Shown: positions 1 through 5,594 of the stretch, piece after piece
How positions within the stretch are numbered: the stretch's first letter is position 1
How the letters are laid out: each line of letters starts with the position of its first letter
Assembly: GCA_046261875.1 (NCBI GenBank)
Contig: JBHENW010000078.1
Location: 1 to 5,807 of the forward strand
Source: JBHENW01 sp046261875
GTDB taxonomy: Bacteria > Acidobacteriota > Thermoanaerobaculia > UBA5066 > Gp7-AA6
DNA length: 5,807 nucleotides
Direction: 5' to 3'
The notes under the pieces: model-generated
Databases searched by the model: none
What the model was told of the DNA's origin: nothing
The model's input: the letters and a program-made list of their open reading frames with translations, nothing else
Made by a program: the position numbers and the translations under genes

Positions 1-972
1 CATGTCATCGCCGGCTACGAGCTCGCGCGCGGCAACATGGATCGCGCCATGAGGATCTACCACGAGCTTCTCGAGATGGATCCCAACATCGCCGAGGCCT
101 ACAACATGATCGGGTACTACCACGCCTACCGCGGCGATTACGACCTGGCCATGGAGAACCTGAAGAAGTACCAGTTCATGGCTCCCGATCAGGCCAACCC
201 GCACGACAGCATCGGAGAGGTCCAGGCGAACTTCGGCCGTTACGACGAGGCCATCGCCAACCTCCAACGCGCGCTCCAGATCAAGCCCGACTTCTTCCCG
301 GCGCACGACCACCTGGGCGTCGCCTACGAGGGGAAGGGGGACACGAAGCGGGCCCTCGAGCACTATCGCCGCGCCGGTGAGCTCGCCGTGTCCGACGGGG
401 AGCGCCGCGACTACCACTTCAAGGAGCTGCGGGTCGCGGTCCGCTCCGGAGACAAGGAAGCGATGAAGGAGATCTACGCCCGGATCGAAGCGCTCCCGAA
501 GGACCCGGAGCTCGAGCCGCTGCGCACGACCCTCATGGCCGCCGGCCGCTCGCTCTGGTCCGATGGCGACGCCGCGGGAGCGGAAGCCGCGCTGGAAAAG
601 GTCAAGCCCCGGCTCCTCGAGACGCTCGCCAAGCGCGTCAAGGAGCCGGGTTACAAGCCCTATGACGCCGGCTTCACCTTCACGCTCGCGCGCGCGAAGG
701 TGGCGCTCGGCAAGGAAGACGAGGCCATCGCCCTCTACGGCCAGATGACCGACCCGCCCAATCCCTGGAGGAATTTCGAGGATCGCCGTTGGGTCTTCGA
801 AGCGCGAGCCGAGCTGGCGGCGCATCTGGCCAGGCGCGGCGAGTTCGGAAAGGCGGAGGCTCTCCTGGAAGCCAACCGCCGGTGGAACCCGAGCTGGGCG
901 CCGACCCGCGAGGCCGAGCTCACGGTGGCGCGGCTGGTTCGGGAAAGGGTGCTCGCCGCGGCGAAGCCGTGA
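1..972 (+). CDS. TPR-repeat protein, 3' part only
   Basis: The frame is open from base 1 to the TGA at 970-972, giving 323 residues. The ATG at 37 is internal to a repeat, so the true start lies upstream. Tetratricopeptide repeats are visible at window residues 1-29 (partial), 30-64, 65-98 and 99-131, with the usual pattern of small residues in helix A, a G-x-Y/F turn (RGDYDLA, FGRYDEA) and a P near the repeat end (MDPN, APDQ, KPDF). Two looser TPR-like units lie near 225-256 (ALGKEDEAIALY) and 266-298 (RRGEFGKAEALL). TPRs are protein-interaction scaffolds. No catalytic domain is visible, and in this kind of organism such tails often belong to Ser/Thr kinases or TolB-like proteins, which cannot be judged here. 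A 58-bp gap separates it from the next gene, so co-transcription is possible. Family call is firm; cellular role is unknown. Confidence 0.9.
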   Translation, partial: HVIAGYELARGNMDRAMRIYHELLEMDPNIAEAYNMIGYYHAYRGDYDLAMENLKKYQFMAPDQANPHDSIGEVQANFGRYDEAIANLQRALQIKPDFFPAHDHLGVAYEGKGDTKRALEHYRRAGELAVSDGERRDYHFKELRVAVRSGDKEAMKEIYARIEALPKDPELEPLRTTLMAAGRSLWSDGDAAGAEAALEKVKPRLLETLAKRVKEPGYKPYDAGFTFTLARAKVALGKEDEAIALYGQMTDPPNPWRNFEDRRWVFEARAELAAHLARRGEFGKAEALLEANRRWNPSWAPTREAELTVARLVRERVLAAAKP

Positions 973-1008
973 ACTGGAGCCGGGCCGCGCCGGGCCCCAG
1001 CAGTCCCT

Positions 1009-1022
1009 GGCCGGCGCCGGCC
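1009..1022. repeat. 14-bp perfect GC palindrome before the EBP gene
   Basis: GGCCGGCGCCGGCC is a perfect palindrome within the 58-bp gap between the TPR gene and the EBP gene, ending 8 bases before the ATG at 1031. It could form an RNA hairpin that affects translation of the EBP, or be an operator. No T-run follows it, so it is not a classical terminator. In DNA this rich in G and C, palindromes of this kind also arise by chance. Confidence 0.3.
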
Positions 1023-1030
1023 GGGTCGGG

Positions 1031-2545
1031 ATGAGCAACTCCGGTTCGCGCGACTTCGAGACCCAGCACAAGCTCCTCCTCCTCGAAACCCTCTACGACG
1101 CCGGTCTCTCCCTCGGCGCCCTTCCCAGCGAGGAAGCGCTCGTCGAAGACGTCCTCGGGCGCGCCGTCGGCGTGCTCGATGCGTCCCGGGGCTACTTCGC
1201 GACCTTCGACGACGGCGGCGCCCGACGGGCCGAAGCGCGCGTCGGTTTTCCGCGCCGCCCTTCGGAGTCCGCCGTGGCCGAAGACGCGTTCCTGCGCGAC
1301 GTCCTGCACTCGGACGCCGCGCTCCGTCGCGAGCACTTCCGTTTTCTGAAGACGGGCGTCTCCGCGGCCATCGGGGTCTCGATCCGCGCCGGCGGACGGC
1401 CGGTCGGGGCGCTCGTGCTCGCCGACAAGGAGGTCCGGCGCGGCGGGAAAGCGTCCTTCGACGAGGAGGACGTGCGTTTCCTCACGTCACTCGCCGGGCT
1501 TGCCGGCATGGCGATCGAGAACCGGCGCCACCTGGAAGCCCTCAAGCGCGAGCGGGAGCGCCTGGAGGAAGAGAACCGGCGGCTCCTGGACGAGACCGGA
1601 CGCGTCGCAGGGGGCCGTCCCTTCATCGGGGACTCGCCCGCGGCGCGCCGGGTGCTCGACCTGGTCGGCCGGGTCGCGCCGTCGCGCACTTCCGTCCTGC
1701 TGACGGGAGAGAGCGGAACGGGCAAGGAGCTCGTCGCGCGGATGATCCATGCGCGCAGCGACCGCGCGGAAAAGCCGTTCATCGCCATCAACTGCGCCGC
1801 GTTGCCGGAGTCGCTTCTCGAGTCGGAGCTCTTCGGAATCGAGCGGGGGGTCGCGACGGGCGTCGAAGCGAGGGCGGGGCGTTTCGAGGTCGCTGACGGC
1901 GGCACGCTCTTCCTCGACGAGGTCGGGGACATGCCGCTGCCGCTCCAGGCCAAGCTGTTGCGCGTCCTCCAGGAGCGCGAAATCGAGCGGGTCGGCGGCC
2001 GCAAGCGCATCCCGATCGACGTGCGCGTGCTCGCGGCGACCAACGCTCGCCTGTCCGAGCGGATCGCGCGGGGTGAATTCCGCGAAGACCTCTACTACAG
2101 GCTGCGCGTCGTGGAGATCGCGCTGCCGCCGCTCCGCGAACACCGGGAGGACATCCCCAAGCTCGTTCGCCACTTCCTCGAGCGCTTCGCGGCGCGGGAG
2201 GGGCGGCCGGTCGCGACGCTCGACCGCGACGCCTATGCGGCCCTGCTTTCGCACGACTTCGCCGGAAACGTGCGCGAGCTCGAGAACGTGCTCGAAGGCG
2301 CGGCGGCGCTGTGCCGCGGAGGGGTCATCCGGCGGGAGGACCTGCAGTGGCTGCCGGCCCGAGTCGCGCTCCGAAGGGACGCCGAGACCGCCGAGCCCGG
2401 CGAGGAGGTCCCCGACCTGCGGGCCCTCGAGGCGAGACACATCCAGCGGGTCCTCAAGATCGCGGGGGGCAACAAGAGCCGCGCGGCTCGGCTGCTCGGC
2501 ATCAGCCGCAGGACGCTGTACCGTAAGCGGAGCGTGCGACATTAA
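1031..2545 (+). CDS. sigma-54-dependent transcriptional activator (GAF-AAA+-Fis HTH)
   Basis: The 504-residue product has the standard order of a bacterial enhancer-binding protein. A GAF sensory domain spans about residues 14-165. A charged coiled-coil linker follows at about 167-189. The AAA+ domain (about 200-430) has Walker A GESGTGKE (226-233, Lys232), Walker B LFLDE (Asp296, Glu297), sensor-I Asn338 in LAATN, and the FREDLYYRL stretch with arginine-finger-type residues. A Fis-type HTH (about 466-499, GGNKSRAARLLGISRRTLYR) binds DNA. The family uses ATP hydrolysis to remodel RNA polymerase-sigma-54 at -24/-12 promoters. Two oddities: the GAFTGA sigma-54-contact loop reads GVATGV (273-278), and the C terminus leaves the family pattern after LYRK, ending RSVRH. 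The absence of a receiver domain suggests ligand or redox sensing through GAF rather than phosphorylation, which is inference. The ATG at 1031 has only a weak G-rich tract ahead of it. A likely target promoter lies about 200 bp downstream of its stop. Confidence 0.93.
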   Translation: MSNSGSRDFETQHKLLLLETLYDAGLSLGALPSEEALVEDVLGRAVGVLDASRGYFATFDDGGARRAEARVGFPRRPSESAVAEDAFLRDVLHSDAALRREHFRFLKTGVSAAIGVSIRAGGRPVGALVLADKEVRRGGKASFDEEDVRFLTSLAGLAGMAIENRRHLEALKRERERLEEENRRLLDETGRVAGGRPFIGDSPAARRVLDLVGRVAPSRTSVLLTGESGTGKELVARMIHARSDRAEKPFIAINCAALPESLLESELFGIERGVATGVEARAGRFEVADGGTLFLDEVGDMPLPLQAKLLRVLQEREIERVGGRKRIPIDVRVLAATNARLSERIARGEFREDLYYRLRVVEIALPPLREHREDIPKLVRHFLERFAAREGRPVATLDRDAYAALLSHDFAGNVRELENVLEGAAALCRGGVIRREDLQWLPARVALRRDAETAEPGEEVPDLRALEARHIQRVLKIAGGNKSRAARLLGISRRTLYRKRSVRH

Positions 2546-2560
2546 GTCATAGCGACATTA
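2536..2560. repeat. 9-bp direct repeat GCGACATTA x2
   Basis: GCGACATTA occurs at 2536-2544 and again at 2552-2560, with starts 16 bp apart. The first copy overlaps the last codons of the EBP gene. It sits about 200-225 bp upstream of the predicted sigma-54 start site, within the distance range of activator binding sites. It could also be terminal repeats of a mobile-element remnant. Function not established. Confidence 0.4.
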
Positions 2561-2607
2561 CGCCACAACAGCGCCCAAAGTACTCGATAAAAGGCGGTTG
2601 TCTTTGG

Positions 2608-2627
2608 AGGCTCGAGCCTAATAGGCT
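2608..2627. repeat. overlapping palindromes (AGGCT/AGCCT)
   Basis: AGGCTCGAGCCT (2608-2619) is a perfect 12-bp palindrome. It overlaps a second inverted repeat, AGCCTA-A-TAGGCT (2615-2627), so the middle AGCCT can pair with either flank. The first palindrome is centred about 147 bp upstream of the predicted transcription start. It could be an operator for a dimeric regulator or an alternative-pairing RNA element; no T-run follows to make it an obvious terminator of the EBP gene. Confidence 0.4.
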
Positions 2628-2640
2628 TAGTGTGTCATAC

Positions 2641-2711
2641 TTGCACGGATGAGGACGCGCTGTGGCGCTTTGCACCAGTGCAGCAAACCATTTATCTCCA
2701 ATCGGTTGCAC
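2641..2711. promoter_or_regulatory. TTGCAC repeat cluster, candidate activator sites
   Basis: TTGCAC occurs at 2641-2646, 2670-2675 and 2706-2711. The middle copy is part of an inverted repeat TGCAC-CA-GTGCA at 2671-2682. Relative to the predicted start at about 2761 these lie near -120, -91 and -55. Activators of the NtrC class bind as dimers to dyad or repeated sites upstream of sigma-54 promoters, so this cluster is a reasonable candidate for the binding site of the EBP encoded just upstream. No experimental consensus is known to me for this protein. Confidence 0.45.
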
Positions 2712-2734
2712 CTAAAATCAAGGTCTGCGGTCCC

Positions 2735-2749
2735 TGGCAGGAGCCTTGC
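2735..2749 (+). promoter_or_regulatory. sigma-54 (-24/-12) promoter
   Basis: TGGCAGGAGCCTTGC matches the sigma-54 consensus TGGCACG-N4-TTGC at 10 of 11 defined positions. The key GG (2736-2737) and GC (2748-2749) doublets have exactly the required 10-base separation. Taking the C at 2749 as -12 puts transcription start near 2761, ten bases before the ATG of the first small open frame at 2771. It sits downstream of a gene for a sigma-54 activator and ahead of the partner-switching genes, which strengthens the call. The same bases can also form a weak hairpin (2736-2741 with 2745-2750). Confidence 0.72.
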
Positions 2750-2770
2750 CTTACTTGTCAGTCGCCAGCC

Positions 2771-2932
2771 ATGAAAAAAGCCGTCGCCCTCGCGCTCGCC
2801 GTACCCCGGCCGGCCCCCTCCGCCGGCTGGTGGGTCCTCGGCGCGGAGGCGATGGCGGCGGCGTTTCTTCTCATGTCCGACGGCGTGCCGGCCGCGTTGA
2901 TCCGGGGGCTCCAGCTCTTCCTCCGCTTCTAA
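2771..2932 (+). CDS. small hydrophobic protein, 53 aa, unknown function
   Basis: The ATG at 2771 opens a 53-codon frame ending TAA at 2930-2932. It begins MKKAVALALAV, a positively charged start followed by hydrophobic residues, and has a longer apolar stretch from about Trp20 to Met35, then a mostly apolar tail ending in aromatic and basic residues (LQLFLRF). It may be a small membrane-associated or exported peptide; there is no recognised domain. Third codon positions are strongly G/C, as in the neighbouring genes, which supports coding. No Shine-Dalgarno sequence is visible, and the predicted leader is only about 10 bases. It is the first frame after the sigma-54 promoter. It could be a non-coding leader instead. 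Confidence 0.5.
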   Translation: MKKAVALALAVPRPAPSAGWWVLGAEAMAAAFLLMSDGVPAALIRGLQLFLRF

Positions 2933-2946
2933 CCCCGGTCCCCCCC

Positions 2947-3144
2947 ATGTACGATCCTGCCGCTCTCGAGCGCCCCGGATGCGGTGCGGACCTCGATCGG
3001 AGCCGATCCGCGCGGCAACTCGCGCGGTATAACTGGATGAGCGAGGCGATCATCGTTGTCGAGACCCTGAGCCTGCCCGCTCCCCGGTGGCCGGCGGCCC
3101 GCCGGCGGTACGCCGCATGGGAGCGCGTCGATGTCGCGGCGTGA
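2947..3144 (+). CDS. small hypothetical protein, 65 aa
   Basis: ATG at 2947 to TGA at 3142-3144 gives 65 residues, starting 14 bases after the previous small frame stops. The product is polar and arginine-rich (DRSRSARQLARYNWM, RWPAARRRYAAW) with a single Cys in PGCGAD. I recognise no domain. No Shine-Dalgarno sequence is seen ahead of the ATG. Its end overlaps the first 14 bases of the kinase gene in another frame, which would allow translational coupling. G/C at third codon positions is common but less consistent than in the main genes, so this may not be coding. Confidence 0.35.
   Translation: MYDPAALERPGCGADLDRSRSARQLARYNWMSEAIIVVETLSLPAPRWPAARRRYAAWERVDVAA
3119..3123 (+). promoter_or_regulatory. 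ribosome binding site of the kinase gene
   Basis: GGGAG lies 7 bases ahead of the ATG at 3131. This spacing fixes ATG 3131 as the preferred start over an in-frame GTG at 3167, which would also leave the kinase domain intact. The site lies inside the preceding small frame. Confidence 0.6.
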
Positions 3145-3595
3145 ACCGGCGCCGCCGGGGCTGGCCGTGACGGACTTCCGCGAGATTACGCTCACGATCC
3201 CCGTGGCGCCGGACATGGAGCTCGTCGCCACGGCGCAGGCGGCCGCGGTCGGCGAGTACCTCGAAATGCCTCGGGATAAGATCGACGAGGTCAAGCTCGC
3301 GCTGGTGGAAGCCTGCATCAACGCCTTCGAGCACGCCCACGCGCGGGACGGCCGAGTCCACGTGACTTTCCGGGTCGGACGCGAGGCGGCCGGGGGGGAT
3401 TGGCTGGAGATCGAAGTGCGCGACCAGGGCCAGGGGTTCGACACCGACACGGTCGAGGAGCCCAGCCCGGAGAAGACTTTTGGCGGCCGGCGCAAGCGCG
3501 GCTGGGGCCTCCAGATCATCAAGAGCCTCATGGACCACGTGGAGATCTCTTCGGGCGAATGGGGGACCCGCGTCCTCATGAGGAAGTACAAGTGA
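3131..3595 (+). CDS. RsbW/SpoIIAB-type serine kinase (anti-sigma factor family)
   Basis: The 154-residue product is a GHKL-fold (HATPase_c) ATP-binding protein of the size typical for RsbW/SpoIIAB. The N box is EACINAFEHAH (Glu60 as likely catalytic base, Asn64 for Mg-ATP), the G1 box is VRDQGQGFD (Asp98, Gly100, Gly102) and the G2 box is GWGLQIIKSLMD (Gly124, Gly126). All residues expected for ATP binding and kinase activity are present. In this family the protein sequesters a partner, classically a sigma factor, and phosphorylates a serine on a STAS antagonist to stay active. The STAS gene follows directly with a 4-bp overlap. No sigma factor is adjacent, so the sequestered partner may be encoded elsewhere or be a non-sigma target. 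Cytoplasmic; probably in the sigma-54-driven operon starting near 2761. Confidence 0.92.
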   Translation: MSRREPAPPGLAVTDFREITLTIPVAPDMELVATAQAAAVGEYLEMPRDKIDEVKLALVEACINAFEHAHARDGRVHVTFRVGREAAGGDWLEIEVRDQGQGFDTDTVEEPSPEKTFGGRRKRGWGLQIIKSLMDHVEISSGEWGTRVLMRKYK

Positions 3596-3957
3596 GCGAG
3601 ACCTGCAAAGTCGGCGTGGAACGGCGCGGCGACGTCGCCCTGCTCTGGACCGATGGCTATATCAACAACCAGGGGGGAGAAGAGATCGCCCGCGAGGCCT
3701 ACGCGCAGCTCGGCGCCGGGGCGCGGGCCCTCGTCCTGAACCTGGAAAAGACCAAGATCGTCAACTCCATCGGCATCTCGATCCTCATCGAGGTGCTGGA
3801 GAAAGTCATGGACCGGAAGGGCCTCCTCGCCTTCTGCAACCTGACTCCGACGATCGACAAGACGTTCCGCATCATGGGGCTGGCGCAGTACGCGGCGATC
3901 TACCCCAGCGAGGAGGAGGCCCTCAAGGCCGTCTCGGAGCAACTGGCCGCCCCGTGA
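3592..3957 (+). CDS. STAS-domain anti-sigma factor antagonist (RsbV/SpoIIAA-like)
   Basis: I place the start at the GTG at 3592, which overlaps the kinase stop in GTGA and has GAGGA (3580-3584) 7 bases upstream. This gives 121 residues, the usual size of a single STAS domain. The central motif KIVNSIGISILIEVL corresponds to the phosphorylation loop of SpoIIAA; Ser59 is the likely phosphoacceptor. The residue before it is Asn58, where SpoIIAA has Asp. In the family model the unphosphorylated form binds the RsbW-like kinase and frees its target, phosphorylation by the kinase inactivates it, and a PP2C phosphatase restores it. Kinase and phosphatase genes flank it on either side with 4-bp overlaps, so they are very likely its partners. 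Confidence 0.92.
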   Translation: MSETCKVGVERRGDVALLWTDGYINNQGGEEIAREAYAQLGAGARALVLNLEKTKIVNSIGISILIEVLEKVMDRKGLLAFCNLTPTIDKTFRIMGLAQYAAIYPSEEEALKAVSEQLAAP

Positions 3958-5594
3958 GCCCCCCGGTCTCCGCCCCGGCTTTTCGCGATTTCTGGAAAAC
4001 CGCCGCCGAGATCCTCCGCGTCGACACCGAAAGCCCGCTCCCGCTCCGGCTCGCCGCGACCGCCGCCCAGCTCTCGGGCGCCCGCCGCGGCGCCCTCTTC
4101 GTGAGGGAGAAGGACGCCTGGGTGCGCGCGGCCGTGCTCGGAGAGGAAGAAGGGCTCGGGGAGCTTCCCAACCCCGCCCTGAAGTCCCCCGCCTGGGAGC
4201 GCGGCTTCCTCTGGGTGCCGCTCGAGAGCGAAGGGGAGATCCACGGCATCCTCGCGCTCGAAGGGGTCGGCGAGGACGACCACGAGCTGGGACTCTCGCT
4301 CGGCTTCTTTTTCGGCTCTTTGCTCGGGGCGCACCGCCTCTCCCGCATGGTCAAGGACGCGGACTTCGAGTTGCGGACGCGGCTGCTCGAGCTCGAATCC
4401 CTCTATGACCTCGGGCTCTCCCTGGCGGGACAGCTCGACCTCTCCTCGCTCGCCGACGAGGTCCTGTTCCGCTCGATCTCGCTGACCGACGCGCGGCGGG
4501 GATCCCTCGCACTCTTTCACGAGAACGGCGACGTCCTGCTCGAGCGCAATCTGGGCGGGGAGATCTTCCCGCGCGAGGCGCTCGCCTCCTGGAAGCTTCC
4601 GGAGGGCGAGGCCGTGATCAACAACGACGTCGCGAACGCGTCGACGGCGGGGCTGGGGCTCGTTTCCTGCCAGAAGTGCCTGGCCGTTGCGATCTCCGTC
4701 GCGGGCCGCCGCCTCGGGGTGCTCGCGGTCGCCGACAAGGAATCGCGCAACGGCAGCGTTCTCGACTTCACCCCCACCGACGCGCGCCTCCTTTCGCTCT
4801 TCGCGAACCAGGCAGCGGCGGCCATCGAGACCGCGCGCCTGCACCGGGCGGCCCTCGAGAAAGAGCGCATCGAGCGCGAGCTCGAGCTCGCCGCGGCGAT
4901 CCAGCGGGAGATCCTGCCGCGCTCCCTTCCGGACGTCGCCGGCACCGAGATCGCGGCTGCGAGCGTGCCGACGCGCCAGGTCGGCGGGGACTACTACGAC
5001 GTCTTCCCGCTCTCTCGCGGGCGGCTCGGCTTCCTCGTGGCGGACGTCTCGGGCAAGGGCATCCCGGCGGCGCTGCTGGTGTCCACGGTCCATGCGGCCG
5101 TCCACCTCCAGATCGACCAGTCCCAGACGATCGCGGAGCTCGTCTCGCGGATCGACCGCCACCTCCAGCGGTATGCCGCGGCCCGCAAGTTCCTCACGCT
5201 CTTTTTCGGTCTGCTCGAGCCGGACTCGGGCGTGTTCCGCTACGTCTCGGCCGGACACAATCCGGCGCTCCTGCTGGGCGGATCCGGCCAGATCGTGCGG
5301 GTCGAGTCGACCGGCGTGCCGGTCGGCATTCTCCCCAACGCGACCTGGCGCGAAGAGGTCCTGCAGATGGAACGGGGAGACCTCCTCTGTGTGTACACGG
5401 ACGGGGTGACCGAGGCGGTCAACGAGCGGGAGGAGGAGTTCGGCCTGGAACGCCTCGCCCGACTGGTCAGCCGCAACGCGGCGAGCACCCCGCAACGCAT
5501 CTGCGACGAGGCGCTCGGCGCGGTCGCGGACTTCGCTCGCGGCATGCCGCAGTACGACGACCAGACCCTGCTCGTCGTCCGGCGAACGGCCTGA
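3954..5594 (+). CDS. GAF-GAF-PP2C (SpoIIE/RsbU-type) serine phosphatase
   Basis: The GTG start at 3954 overlaps the STAS stop (GTGA), giving 546 residues. Residues about 10-130 look like a degenerate GAF domain. A helix and a clearer GAF domain follow at about 140-295, with a linker coil at about 294-320 leading into the SpoIIE-type PP2C domain (about 325-546). Catalytic motifs are intact: QREILPRSLP, VGGDYYDV (343-350, metal-binding Asp346), ADVSGKGIPAAL (from 363, Asp364), SAGHNPALL, YTDGVTEA (481-488, Asp483) and YDDQT (534-538). The likely reaction is Mn/Mg-dependent dephosphorylation of the STAS protein encoded just upstream, under control of a signal sensed by GAF. No membrane segment is evident, so it is cytoplasmic. 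The second GAF domain contains CQKC (Cys239, Cys242), which could be redox- or metal-responsive. It also resembles the EBP's GAF domain (LESLYDLGLSL against LETLYDAGLSL; ADKE in both). Confidence 0.94.
   Translation: MSPPVSAPAFRDFWKTAAEILRVDTESPLPLRLAATAAQLSGARRGALFVREKDAWVRAAVLGEEEGLGELPNPALKSPAWERGFLWVPLESEGEIHGILALEGVGEDDHELGLSLGFFFGSLLGAHRLSRMVKDADFELRTRLLELESLYDLGLSLAGQLDLSSLADEVLFRSISLTDARRGSLALFHENGDVLLERNLGGEIFPREALASWKLPEGEAVINNDVANASTAGLGLVSCQKCLAVAISVAGRRLGVLAVADKESRNGSVLDFTPTDARLLSLFANQAAAAIETARLHRAALEKERIERELELAAAIQREILPRSLPDVAGTEIAAASVPTRQVGGDYYDVFPLSRGRLGFLVADVSGKGIPAALLVSTVHAAVHLQIDQSQTIAELVSRIDRHLQRYAAARKFLTLFFGLLEPDSGVFRYVSAGHNPALLLGGSGQIVRVESTGVPVGILPNATWREEVLQMERGDLLCVYTDGVTEAVNEREEEFGLERLARLVSRNAASTPQRICDEALGAVADFARGMPQYDDQTLLVVRRTA

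Larger units (their letters stand above)
2546..2770. other. low-GC intergenic island (regulatory region)
   Basis: No convincing gene occupies this stretch. Hand counting of 2546-2760 gives 112 G+C in 215 bases, about 52%, well below the GC-rich genes on both sides. It holds, in order, the second copy of a 9-bp direct repeat, a CCAAAG/CTTTGG inverted repeat (2575-2580 and 2602-2607), two overlapping palindromes (2608-2627), three TTGCAC motifs (2641-2711) and a -24/-12 promoter (2735-2749). This is the content expected of an upstream control region for a sigma-54 promoter. A frame open from a GTG at 2630 through the promoter has five cysteines in its first half (including CHTC and CLTC) but atypical codon use, and I do not call it. 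The abrupt composition change at about 2525 also allows an inserted or rearranged segment. Confidence 0.7.

Noticed and set aside
37..972. Complete 311-aa TPR gene starting at ATG 37
   Set aside because: The frame is open to base 1 and residues before the ATG fit the first helix of a TPR unit, so the ATG is internal and the gene is cut by the window edge.
2715..2728. IHF-like site (AATCAAGGTC) between the activator sites and the promoter
   Set aside because: The WATCAA half fits but the TTR half does not, and without evidence for IHF in this organism the match is too weak to annotate.
2523..2754. Small mobile element bounded by GTAAG (2523) and CTTAC (2750-2754), IS66-like or MITE
   Set aside because: Only five terminal bases pair cleanly. 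The 8 bases before the left end (GCTGTACC) and after the right end (TTGTCAGT) do not match as a target duplication, and no transposase is present. A one-sided remnant stays possible.
2630..2770. Frame from GTG 2630 with CHTC and CLTC motifs, continuing into the 53-aa frame; possible zinc-ribbon N terminus
   Set aside because: Codon use is unlike the neighbours, there is no ribosome binding site, and it runs through the sigma-54 promoter. The cysteine spacing is not one I recognise. Kept only as a remote alternative start.
3900..5495. 531-codon open frame on the minus strand opposite the phosphatase gene
   Set aside because: It is low-complexity and rich in Arg, Glu and Gly, as expected when a GC-rich gene is read backwards, while the plus strand has all PP2C motifs. 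The same holds for the long minus-strand frames at 1487-2542, 1192-2043 and 2929-3942.
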